Shown: positions 46,892-56,967 of the stretch, one piece after another
Layout: each line of letters begins with the position of its first letter
Numbering within the stretch: the first letter of the stretch is position 1
DNA from: Lyophyllum atratum
Taxonomy: Eukaryota > Basidiomycota > Agaricomycetes > Agaricales > Lyophyllaceae
Assembly (NCBI GenBank): GCA_014905825.1
Contig: JACGCN010000007.1
Location: 930,001 to 994,000, forward strand
DNA length: 64,000 bases
Reading direction: 5' to 3'
Notes under the pieces: generated by a model
Seen by the model: the letters and a program-made list of their open reading frames with translations, nothing else
Database searches by the model: none
Told to the model about the DNA's origin: nothing
Position numbers and translations under genes: made by a program

Positions 46892-47355
46892 ACGATGAGC
46901 GAAGCGCGTCAATACGGCGAGCTCGCCACGCAACTTGACCAGGCCTATACGTTATCCTAACCACGATCCACCGCAACAAACGCTGCCTCCTCGCCTACCA
47001 CACGCACCGCACCGATCGCCTGCGGGACATGTACTGGAACGTCGGTGGTGCCTTGCCCCACATCCTCTCGAATCAGGATATCCGCGGCAAGCTCTCTCCG
47101 CATGAGGTAGATTTTCTGCGTGAGTATCATAGCTCGATCATGGACTTCCGGTCCGACTTCTCGGACGAGCTCGATATTATGGCGAGCATCACTCAGCCGC
47201 CGAAGGATCTGCATGTCCTGGTAAAGGTGGTCCGGGATTGCGGGGAGATCCAGACAGAGCTTGGAAACATCAATTTCAAGAATGGGGAGAGGTTCATGGT
47301 CAGCAGGGCAGATATAGAGCATTTGATTGTGCAGGGATATTTGGAGGAGGTTTGA
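46892..47355 (+). pseudogene. PSF1: GINS subunit Psf1 gene copy with internal deletion
   Basis: Psf1 is part of the GINS replication complex. The ATG at 46892 reads MSEARQYGELATQL, then jumps to a frame-shifted YVILTTIHRNKRCLLAYH-like stretch (from about 46940). About 46 codons present in the other partial copy (54292-54545) are missing. From there the frame is open to the end: MYWNVGGALPHILSNQDIRG, VKVVRDCGEIQTELGNIN and ADIEHLIVQGYLEEV at 47355. The deletion breaks frame, so a full Psf1 cannot be made here. Because Psf1 is essential in other fungi, an intact copy is expected elsewhere. Confidence 0.75.
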
Positions 47356-47409
47356 GTCTTGACGATGGCTTTCGTCTTTGATGGCCGCGATACAGGTGTG
47401 TGGCCCTTA

Positions 47410-48479
47410 CAGACGTTTCACTATTTCTTGTCCACACGTGTTTGTAGCAACTCAAAATTCCCAAAAATAGAATAATTAGAAAAAAACATGCATCTCAGCC
47501 AACGCACGAATTCGCGTCCTACACACTCTTTTATGCATTCAAAAGTATTCGAAAAATTGGAGGAAGAACATTCCTCAAACCTACACTCCCTATCTGAGCC
47601 GTATCACGGTGATTCCTTTGACACTGAGCATCCTAGGTGTTTTTGCTGGAGGGGCAAAAAAGGCGAAGCACTGGAGCCCCACGAGCCGCTGGAGCAAGGG
47701 AATGACGAGGAAACGACGGTCTACATTCCTACGGCCATGCAAGAGCAGGGATTGGGCCAGGAGAGTGAAACAGAGATATAGGCACGGATGGTCAGCGGAG
47801 GAATTATGTTGTACGGAACTCCACGGGCTAATGACTGTCGAGGAATGGGATTCTCCCCAATTGCAGCTCCCTGATGCCAGCGGAAAGAGGTGCGCCCGTT
47901 TTTGCCGGATTTGTCGATGATGACTATCCATCCGCTGAGAAGTGGTTAGGACGTCTTCGAGCCATGCGTTGCGGGCAGCTTCGTCTCGTTCGGCTGCTTC
48001 CCTGCGGACAACACTTCGTGTGAGGCTGAGTCGTCAGAGGTCATTGTGGAGAGCACAGAGTGGGATTGGAGGATCGTGACACCGTGTTGGATTGGAAGGC
48101 ACTCTTGTATTGCATCCTGATAGATGCACAGGGTCTCTTCTATGAGATCCCGAAGGTCGTTTAGGACATCTGCTACGTGCGAGGTCTTCTGCGTGGCACT
48201 GACGGCGGGTCCACTCATCTAGTTGCATCTTGGTTGTTGATGCAGCACCCGATGCTTTTCGTCGAAACCCCGAGCACTGCAGCTGAGCCCTCGATCTTCC
48301 GGCCGAGTCCGAAGTCAAAGGCTCGTTCCTTCATATCACCACTGATTTTGAGGGTATACCAGGGCCGTAGCCTGCGTAGACCGTGCCCAAACGTGAATCG
48401 ATGATTTTTCGAATTTATTTATTTTTCGGAATTTTGAGTTGCTACAAACACGTGTGGACATGAAATAGTGAAACGTCTG
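47410..48479. mobile_element. 1.07-kb inverted-repeat element flanked by TA
   Basis: Terminal inverted repeats of about 60 bp start CAGACGTTTCACTATTTC at each end and differ at only two positions over the first 50 bases. TA dinucleotides flank both sides (47408-47409, 48480-48481). No transposase frame was found inside. This fits a non-autonomous Tc1/mariner-like element, though the superfamily is tentative. Confidence 0.7.
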
Positions 48480-48481
48480 TA

Positions 48482-49319
48482 CGCATCGATAGTCTCCCCG
48501 CCTTAACTCATGGCAGCATCTCAGCCTTCTCAATCCTCCGGCATGATAGTCGGCGCACCGAGCCTCCCGTTCTGCCAGGCCCACGCAGCGTAATAACCAT
48601 ATCCCTCTGTCTGGGAACTACCACCTGGCGAGGCTAGCACAGACCTGCTGCCAACCGTCCCCGTTGCTCATGTCGAGACACACCTGATGGACATTCGAAC
48701 ACTGTAATTACCGTTAGGTACGCAAATGGTGTGCGGCAGTTCCCTGGTTACAATTTAGGTCGTGTTCTGCCAATATGCGTAATGTAACTTGCACCCAACT
48801 GGTATTCAGAGTCTGTCACGGTGTGGGCTGACCTGCCTTACGATGTGTGCCATCACATTACGCGCTATCTCCCGCGACCCAGGTCATGAAACTGTTTTCC
48901 GTGAACCAAAACCTCTTCAATATTGCGTCGAACGAGCGCTACCACAATGTTGAATGATTCATGCTTAATGCTGCCGTTGTTAAGAATCTTGTGTATCTGC
49001 AACAAGGTCACTTGGTTCTTTCTCATTCCATTATCGATAGAGATCCATGTATCGCGCGTCGAACGCGTTAATTGAACATTAGGGTGTGATTCCTACAACA
49101 TTTGTTTACGAAACAAAAACACCCGGGGGCCGTAACAGTTGCTTGGGGGATCTCAGGAAACGTGTCACCAATGAATTCAAGGCATAACAGTGGTGAGGCG
49201 TCTGAACGCAGGCCAGTCGGGGAACCAGAATTCCGCCAGAACATATTCAAATTCGCGCAGGTCTTCCTCCTCTGATTGGTCCGGACGTGGTGGCTTTCGG
49301 GAATTTATCCTACCGTCCA
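48482..49319. other. spacer, possible FunK1 tail
   Basis: Nothing firm is seen. A minus-strand stretch near 49330-49190 (EYVLAEFWFPDWPAF) looks coding-like and could belong to the kinase fragment beside it. Confidence 0.3.
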
Positions 49320-50058
49320 GCCACTTTACACTGTTAACTCCCATTGCGGCTGATCGACCCCTTCTGCCTGCCGCAAGTCCTCAAAGGAAAATCGTGTAAA
49401 ACCCACCATGAAAGCGCTGCAGGTGTTGCAATCTCCCGTTTGCCACCTCTTGAGATGTTCCTCATAAGTCGTGCTATGCTCCAAGATCACCATAACTAAG
49501 ACCCAGATGAAAGATGCGCTCGACCTTTTTGCCAAAAAGTCTGTGTGTCAGCAGATCTATCGCCGTGTAGGGCACAGTCCCGGTCCACTCTCCCGGTGCC
49601 CTCCAAGAACAGCAAGATCGAAGTCATTGAGGACACCCATCTGCGTCCGCGGGTTGACCATCAAGTTATCAAGGCTGATGTCGCCGTGTCTGATGCCGTT
49701 GACCCATAGCACACGGTGGCCTAGAAAAAGAGGGTCATGGTAAGGCGAGTATAAGATGGTATATGCGCAGGACGTACATTGATACCATTCAACCCATAGG
49801 CGCATAAAAGTAGCCGGCGCTCTCCATTCATCATTTGGGAGGAGGCCTTCTGAAAGCAGAACACGCAACAATCGTGGTTGGCTATGGGGGGCTGCCTGGA
49901 GTTGGGAAGATGCCAAGTCCACGTCAAATTTCCGCGGTGTAGTAGCCTAAGTCGTTGGACGTGATCAGATTCGGAAGGTGGCCTTTCGTGATATCGCTAT
50001 CTATCTTGAGGGCCTTCTGGATAATTTCGGCTTCGTTTTGACGTGTAGCTTCCGGCCA
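49320..50058 (-). pseudogene. FunK1 kinase, catalytic half, inverted
   Basis: From the junction the minus strand reads WPEATRQNEAEIIQKALKI, then LLRVLLSEGLLPNDE, WVNGIRHGDISLDNLMVNP (catalytic loop, HGDIS in place of HRD), VLNDFDLAVLG (DFD in place of DFG) and TGTVPYTAIDLLTH. After a frameshift follows SFIWVLVMVILEHSTTYEEH. This is the continuation of the FunK1 N-terminal half that ends at 39996 on the plus strand. At least two frameshifts show decay. Confidence 0.75.
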
Positions 50059-50811
50059 ATTTGACATGAGGGAGTCGTTGAAGTGTTTGGGGGTGGTGGG
50101 GTCGCGCTTCAGGGCGTGGAATTGCGCGAGTTTGGTCTTTTGGAAGAGTAGGTCTTTAGTAAAGAACGGGTTAGTGCATGGCGGGAGGGGGCGTACTGCG
50201 TTCGCGCGATCCGGCGGCTCAGTTGAGGCAGGTGGGATGCCCCAATCTTCTACGCCTGGTATGGGCGGTGGCTGGATGAGCGCCCGTATGCGCGCCAGCT
50301 CATCCTGGGCTTGTTGGGCGGCCTCTGCGCTGGGACGTGGCGAATTGAGATCCATAGGAGACTCCGACGAGCGACTTTGGCTCGCAATCGGTGGTTTCAC
50401 GTCTTGCGAGGCTTCTTCGGAGAGGTGAGCGCGAGTGTAGGCCTTGGCGGCAGCAGGGGGCCGGCGAATGATAACGTGCGATTTTTGTATTTGAGATTGT
50501 CATGCTGTTGTATCGTCAGTCCTGAAGCACACATAAATATGAGAGAGCCGCACTTTCTGAAGAGGCATTGGGGCCGGACTTCAGTGTTTCATCCTATCCG
50601 AACCAGAAACGACAGCCAACAAAGAGGGAAATGGCCATGACGGGCAGAGAAATGAGATTTCTCACATGCGTGGTATCGCGGGGCGGGACTTTGGAGGAGG
50701 AAGCGTGGTTCTCCGAGTCACTTTGCGAATCGCCGTCGTATTCGACGAGGCCTGCGCGGTCGTGAGCTCGTTGTCGTCGACGAGGGGCAGCGATGTGAGC
50801 TCACCGTGCAT
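50059..50811 (-). pseudogene. HCNGP/SAP30BP-like gene, N-terminal half
   Basis: The ATG at 50811 begins a 7-nt exon (ATG CAC G) spliced to 50751-50666, giving MHGLVEYDGDSQSDSENHAS. After an intron whose acceptor I could not place come PPAAAKAYTRAHLSEEASQ, DELARIRALIQPPPIPG, VEDWGIPPASTEPPD, an intron, and TKLAQFHALKRDPTTPKHF ending NDSLMSN at the break. The next residues belong to FunK1 and stay in frame for 37 codons. The missing half is at 39997-40605. Confidence 0.75.
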
Positions 50812-50829
50812 TTTGTGGATGATGGTTGG

Positions 50830-52607
50830 TGATCGAGTTGTGATAAAAACTCAGCTCATGCTGTTCTTGTGCTGTTCCTTGCCGTCTTCCACGTCCTGAT
50901 CTGGGCTCTGGGTATCCTCGCCACAGACACATTCCAGGAGGATGCCGTTCGTGAATTTCTTGGGAATATTACAACTAGTAGCTCGGCTCAGCATACCAAT
51001 AACTGGGCTGTCTTGGTCTGCGCTTCAAGGTACTGGTTCTTGCACGTATAGGGTATATTCGTCACTTCACCAGGCGTCCTCAATGGGGAATAACGTATGG
51101 TAGGGACGCTGTGGATCGGATAATCTATCCTGCGAAGAGGAATAAATGTCACTGCGGCCAGGCGGTGATCGACTGGGTGAAACTCGCAGATCTGAAAGAA
51201 TAAGCACGATGCATCGAGGCAGGCACATGTACCGTGTACGTACGGGGCTAGCAACGCCCCTCCTGTCGGTCCATAGCGGTCCTTTAGATAAATCAGGATA
51301 AATCGTTATCCTTGCAATCGCGATCACACAGCCTCCTAGATTCAGTGTCGCGAAGCTAGAGGGGTAACGCTTGTTTGACAATGTGGCGTCACCATGAAAG
51401 GACCTGCTTGATAGTACACTTGACTCGTCGGAGATCAGCCTTCCCTGCCTAGGTTGGCCCGGCGAGTCCGAGTCACCAACAAGATAGGCTATGAGGATCC
51501 TCACCTATCCTCACTCCCTGCTACTAGTCCAAGGAAAAGCCACGGGTTGTGCCAAGTGAAACGCATGGCTATGTTTATTGATAGGACCTACAAGCGCCTA
51601 CAAGGAGCACTGCCTTGTAAAATAGGAGATCCGAAATGAAGATCGTGGGTAGAAGAAGAGAATCGAGATAGGACAGTATTTCTCCGATGAGCACTGAAGG
51701 TTCCTGGTGATGCTACGCTGATACGGTATGATTCTTAGGGTCTAGCACGTTCACTGTTGTGAATGAAAGGGCGCGATTATAAGATGCCAATTTGAGTGAA
51801 TTCTAGTTAGTATGATTGTTAATTAGGGCTGCTGGTTAAGGTGATATCTGATTTTCTGTGAGCTGTTCGATCCATTTCTAAAAACTTCGCCGGTTACTGA
51901 CTCATGAGGTTCAGTTTGCCTCCATAGTGGAGGTGGGGTGGGCTGAAATTCGGTGCAGGGGGGCTCAAGAGTAGTCATGATATCCTACATACATGAAGAT
52001 CATACTGGGGCAGATCTAAGCTGGTTGACATATGTTTTCGTAGGACAAGGAAAGACACAATCGGCGGTTAAAAGGGATTGCATTGGAGTCCTGTGTGGTC
52101 ATTTTTGTGATGGGCAATAGAAGCAGGGCAGTGGGCGCAGGTGGGCGCGGCAGAACTGACTCGTCTCCACCCTTCGCACTGAACCACAGGATCAAATGCT
52201 GCGCCTACAACGCCTCACATGAGAAATGCTGGTTCGGTGTTGTGGTCAGCTGGGCAGCTAGGATATGATGTTTCCCCAATAGGGGCCCAATTTTTTCATA
52301 GTAGAGAGTCATAAAGTCGCATCTCCGACGGAACGGCAAGGACTCCTCCTCCCACGCTTGCTTCAGGGTGCTTCTGACTCGGATCGACAGAGAACGCCTC
52401 ACAGATATGTTCTCTGAAGAGAGAATAGCTGTGAGGGACGAAATCTATAAAGACTGCAACGAAGGACGTACATCGGCCAGGCTCTCCTACTCAACCAATC
52501 CATTCAACCACCACTTCAGTGCCACCCAATATCTACCGCTCCCTCATCCAACACGCCTCTTAGCTTTCCGTAACAATCCGTAGTCGCCACCAATCTCAGA
52601 GTTCGAC
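50830..52607. other. long stretch without recognisable genes
   Basis: Only short, overlapping frames without domains are seen. CTATAAAG near 52447 may be the TATA box of the downstream gene. Confidence 0.35.
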
Positions 52608-53180
52608 ATGGACCAGACCGTCGCCGAAATCTTCAAGGACATTGCAAACACCGACATCTACCCGCATACAGCGTTAGACCTAAGTCTCATCTCGAACGGC
52701 AAGCTCGATCATCCCGTCTCAGCTATCTGTGTCGTTGGCTCGCCGCTGCAATACAGGCCTGAATTCGAGGACTACGTCAATCACTGGCGCATTTTTTTCT
52801 CCCTCTCGACAGGCGGGTCCGTGCTCTTTGACATGTTGAAGACAACAAGCTTTAACTTGGATGGTGTTCTCGGAGTTTTCTACAAGCCGTACCCAGTCAG
52901 CAATCGCTTCGTCAAGGAATTCGCCTTACCCATTGGTCTTGGTTTCACTGCTCGCGATGCCTTGCACTTGATCATTCAGGGGAGACTAAACCGTTTCCGC
53001 TACTCACAGCGAGGACAGGGATGTCGTCGCTGGGTAGCCATAGTCCTCCTGGCACTCGAGTCGAAGGGATACATTGAACGAGGAGCCGTTACGCGTGACG
53101 CTCTACCCATCCTCGCGGGCATTTGGACCACCGAGACTGACGTGACCTTTTTGGACTTGGATGATGGTACTCTCTACTAA
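52608..53180 (+). CDS. DUF7770-like protein
   Basis: Intronless 190-residue frame from ATG 52608 (MDQTVAEIFKDIANTDI). The segments VNHWRIFFSLSTGGSVLFDM, LIIQGRLNRFRYSQRGQGCR and RWVAIVLLALESKGYIERG resemble a fungal family I associate with DUF7770. No signal peptide or membrane segment. The family has no established function. The frame is clean and isolated from its neighbours. Confidence 0.6.
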   Translation: MDQTVAEIFKDIANTDIYPHTALDLSLISNGKLDHPVSAICVVGSPLQYRPEFEDYVNHWRIFFSLSTGGSVLFDMLKTTSFNLDGVLGVFYKPYPVSNRFVKEFALPIGLGFTARDALHLIIQGRLNRFRYSQRGQGCRRWVAIVLLALESKGYIERGAVTRDALPILAGIWTTETDVTFLDLDDGTLY

Positions 53181-53489
53181 TACTACAAAGACGGGCATAT
53201 TCTGTGTATTCAAATTCCCTTGTTCCCTATATCTGTATTAACAATGTTCCGACATGTATGATCAGTTTCATGAGCTTTAAATGTGTTCCTCTGTGTAAAT
53301 ACTCATCAAGCCTGTAGTATACGTTAGTGACAAAACCTGTGACTTCGACCAATTTGCATCGCTAGTTTTACAAATTACAAGGATGTTACACTCCAATCTC
53401 GATACTCCAAGTAGAAATTTTGAAGTCGTGGGAAATAGTGTAAAACCACGAACGAGGACTAAAGTGACGCATCTTAGAGCAAGATCAAT

Positions 53490-54000
53490 CACCAGAGATC
53501 ACTAGGGCACATTGCACAAGGAATATCGGCGTGGCACAGGCATGCAAGCGTGGCCAGGCATGCATAGCGTGTCGGCGTGGAAAGTCGCAAAGCACTAAGA
53601 ATAGACGTCGTAAGCTCAGATAACCAGTTACTGCAAGCGTACCTGGCAAGTATATATATACTATGCAAAATGCGATGAGAGACGTAGAAACCCGCCAAAA
53701 CGCTTGGGGGGTTGTACATAATTGTCAAGAGGGTGCCACGTAGCACAGCCACGGCCACGCGAGGCGCACGCGAATGTCACGCTAGTCGCACGCTCCCTGC
53801 ACGCGCCAGGAGAAGCAAAGAAGAACTTGAAGGCCCTCAAACACCGCTGCACGCCAATCGAGCGTCACTGCACGCCAACGAATCCACCTGCACGCCTCTA
53901 GGGAGCCTGGTGACACTGATGAACCACTTTGCACGCTAACTAAGGAGGGGGTGCACGCCAACGCAGCCGCTAGCGGAATGGTGCACGCTCCAAGTCCCGA
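53490..54000. repeat. GCACGC-rich degenerate repeat region
   Basis: The words GCACGC, CACGCCA and TGCACGC recur many times between 53700 and 54000, with GGCGTGG/GCATGC words near 53510-53580. No flanking duplication was found. It could be an old MITE with repeat-rich ends. Confidence 0.35.
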
Positions 54001-54291
54001 TTTAGCCAATGATCGGGATGCTATAGTTTTTTCCCCTGGCAGCCTTCCGCGTCGGTATCGTCTCCGGAGACCTTTTTGAACTCTTACTATGCTACGGTGA
54101 TAAAGGAATATGGAAATGGTGTGTGTTTGTTTCTCACTAATGAATGTTATACCAGTGACTGAATGTTGTTCATCAGGGCTGTTTTCAGCATAGTATGTAT
54201 CGGTACTTTGTACCAGACAAGCCTAACGAGCAATAACAAGAGCGTTTCAGCCGGCACCAGTGGGCATCAGCTGCAGGAAAACTCAGCCCCC

Positions 54292-54545
54292 TCAGCTGAT
54301 GTCCCGCAGGCGATCGGTGCGGTGGGTGTGGTATGTGAGGATGCAGCGTTTGTTGCGGTGGATCGCGGTTAGGATGACGTACAGGCCGGGAGGGTGGCCT
54401 TCGAGAAGAAAGAAAGGCTCGGCAACCTTCTCGAGGTCGCTTTGTTCGCGGATGATGGATCGGACGAGGGCATCGTTGTACTTGAGTCGAGTGTCTGTCT
54501 GTGTGCACCTCCGCGACTCCATCACGAGCTGCGTGGCGAGCTCGC
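54292..54545 (-). pseudogene. PSF1: Psf1 gene fragment, middle part
   Basis: The minus-strand frame reads GELATQLVMESRRCTQTDTR, YNDALVRSIIREQSDLEKVA, GHPPGLYVILTAIHRNKRC and THRTDRLRD. It contains the segment missing from the copy at 46892-47355 and lacks both ends of the protein. It is joined at about 54545 to unrelated DNA. Confidence 0.7.
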
Positions 54546-54617
54546 CGCCTGTTGCCTTCTACATTTCATTTTCTTTCACCACAAGGGCACTTCTTGACTA
54601 TGACTTCACTCTCACAT
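54546..54617 (+). pseudogene. fragment of the adenylation-domain gene
   Basis: About 70 bp match the inverse of 42590-42660 (protein SPQGHFLTMTSLSH, compare SPQGHFLTMTSFSH). The fragment bridges the Psf1 piece and the duplicated segment starting at 54618. Confidence 0.6.
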
Positions 54618-56410
54618 AGGATCGAACACTCGGACTCTGTCATGCTTGGGCTACCAGTGTTACTCGAGTGCATGCAAACAATTTGCTTGAATGTAAGCCG
54701 TATTCGATTTGTCAATGGACGATGTTGAACCTCATCAGATGCTTCCACGGACCCCAAGGCGCTCCGCCACCAGTGACGCCAGCGAGGACGAGTCCCTGCT
54801 CCACCAGCTACTCGTATCAGTACGCAAGCTTATCTGGACGCATCATATCGATGAGCGACGTCTGGACGGGGCATACGTACCGCCACGTCCCTTCGACGAA
54901 GAGTGTTATCGCAAAGCCGCTGACCTCCCCTACGCTCCTCGCCCAAATCCAAGCTGGCGGGGATTCACTCCATTTCCAAAAGCCGAGGAGATGGCGGTAT
55001 GGGATTTTGGTTATATCCCGAAGGAGAAGGGGATGGAGGCCTTTGTGAAGTTTGGGAATCTGATCAAGGACGAGCTGGCGGCATTCCCTGCTGATGAGAG
55101 TGCATCGGGCGTTCAGCGGATTGCTGATTGTGATCAACCTTTAAATTTGCCTTACTTGAGCCAGTCGGATCGAATGGCCTGGTGAGCATTTCGTGTAAGG
55201 GTTATTTTTTTGCCCCAAGAGCTAAAATCTTGGCTGGAACGGATGAATAGCTGGACCGTGGATGTGCCCCAAAATTCTCGCATCACTGGGCAGGTTATAC
55301 ACAGGAGCTATGGCTCAGAAGAAGACGCATGGCAATTTTTCCTCCAGTCAGGGGAGACTCTCGCTGAGGAATTCAATATTCCTTTGCAAGGCTTACGCAT
55401 CAGTGAGCATTCCTTTGCCTACCGTCAAAAACCATCGGAAGTAACCGTGCTCCGACAGTAACATCCTTAGAACACAAGCTAAACTTTGACATCTCCCACT
55501 ACAAAGAGTCTGCGAAATGGGACCAGCCTCCCACGACGATGCATCTTCTTACTGCATTTGACCCGAAGCGTACGCCGTACCTTTCTTGTACCCCGGGACG
55601 CGGCCGAATCAGCCAGAGTATCCCCCTACTAGACTTTGGTTGGATGTGCACCATAAAACTGTCAGTGGCTATTTCTTTCCTCAAAGAAAGGACGTGCTAA
55701 TTGTTGACATCTGATAGGAGAATTGGTGCCGTCCGAACAGTTGCAGTGACAAGGCTCGGAGACTCCAAGGGTCCTTCCGGGCAGCCCAACACCTGACTTG
55801 GACATGGTGATTGTCGACGGGGGTTGATGGCGGCACGCGGGCAGGCAACGATACAGCGATTCCACATGATGTACAGTGATATATCAGGCATATATACATA
55901 CCACCTGAAGTTCTGCGCAGAGCGCTGATCCTATTGCGTCTGAGCGCGACCGCCCAATGCTTGAAATCTCGAATTAGGCCAGAATGATCGTCATCAGAAT
56001 CTATACAAGTCGCAAAGGCTATCTTCGGGCCAAATGGCCTACTCCGATTTTCCGTCCTTACTAGAATCAGACATCTGACCAACACCGTCAAGCTCAAGAG
56101 AGGAGAAGGAAAAGAACAACAAGCAAGGCCATAGAAAATGATGGGCAAGAGTCTCGGGTTTATAGCCACTGGGTCCGGCCGCGCACCTTGCAATTGGTAA
56201 GTATAGCGAGGCTATTTCGATTGACTTCTTCTTTCGGGGACGACATGATTTTATCAGTCATTTTATTGGCTGGGAACATTCACAATCCACGATGCTATAC
56301 GAGTCAGGACACTAGACACTGCGAAACTGAAGGGAAACTCCCATGCCTCTAAATGAACGATAGGATAGAGAAAGAAAGGTCTTGGTGACCATCGTGATGC
56401 CGGTAGAAGC
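54618..56410 (+). repeat. segmental duplication, copy 2 (partner 19230-21065)
   Basis: It matches 19230-21065 in the same orientation, through the gene and its 3' DNA, and stops at about 56410. The adjacent satellite of copy 1 is absent here. Confidence 0.85.
54715..55700 (+). CDS. unknown conserved protein, copy 2
   Basis: Starts MDDVEPHQMLPRTPRRS at 54715. It carries NPSWRGFTPFPKAEEMAVWD, DFGYIPKEKGMEAFVKFG, NSRITGQVIHRSYGSEEDA and WDQPPTTMHLLTAFDPKRTP, and ends SFLKERTC at 55700. The first intron (donor at about 55183) again lacks an acceptor that keeps frame; ELKSWLERMNSW precedes the second exon block. Function unknown. Its C terminus differs from copy 1 by a few residues. Confidence 0.5.
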
Positions 56411-56967
56411 CATTATATCACTGTCTGCCCTCTCTCCCCACAAAAAAGACACGTGATATTATAGGTCTGACTACGGGAGACTAGCCATCGATATCTGATC
56501 GTATAGTAGACATCGTTCATGTTATTATGACTATCAGTGTCGATGTACACCTCCTTGCTTCAATCTGATCCTATAACTTGTTCGCAAGGAACGGAGACAT
56601 GCAAATGAAGCTTATTTGGCAGCATTATTGAAGCGATCGGATGAAATTTGTGTATGATTTGGTATTACTATGGGGTGTTGAGATCTGAATGAATCTGAAT
56701 GTCCGAGAACTCTAGGTAGCAATGGATGTCCGATGGTAATAAAATATCCATTGACATGAACATGGGACGAGCATTGCGATGTTGGATGATGGCTGTGACG
56801 CGACGCGTTGTTTGGCGGGCTTTGTTCTCCCTGCTTTCGTGATGGCCGTTGCCTGTTCCTTTCGCAGTTTGACAATCGTTCAAGGCAAGCTATAAAGGCT
56901 ATCGCTCGCCTCTTTTCTGCATGTTTTCTGGGCAAACAACACCGCGACACGACATTCTCCCACTGTA
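56411..56967. other. 5' region of exonuclease 1
   Basis: No gene is recognised. The last part presumably holds the EXO1 promoter. Confidence 0.35.
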
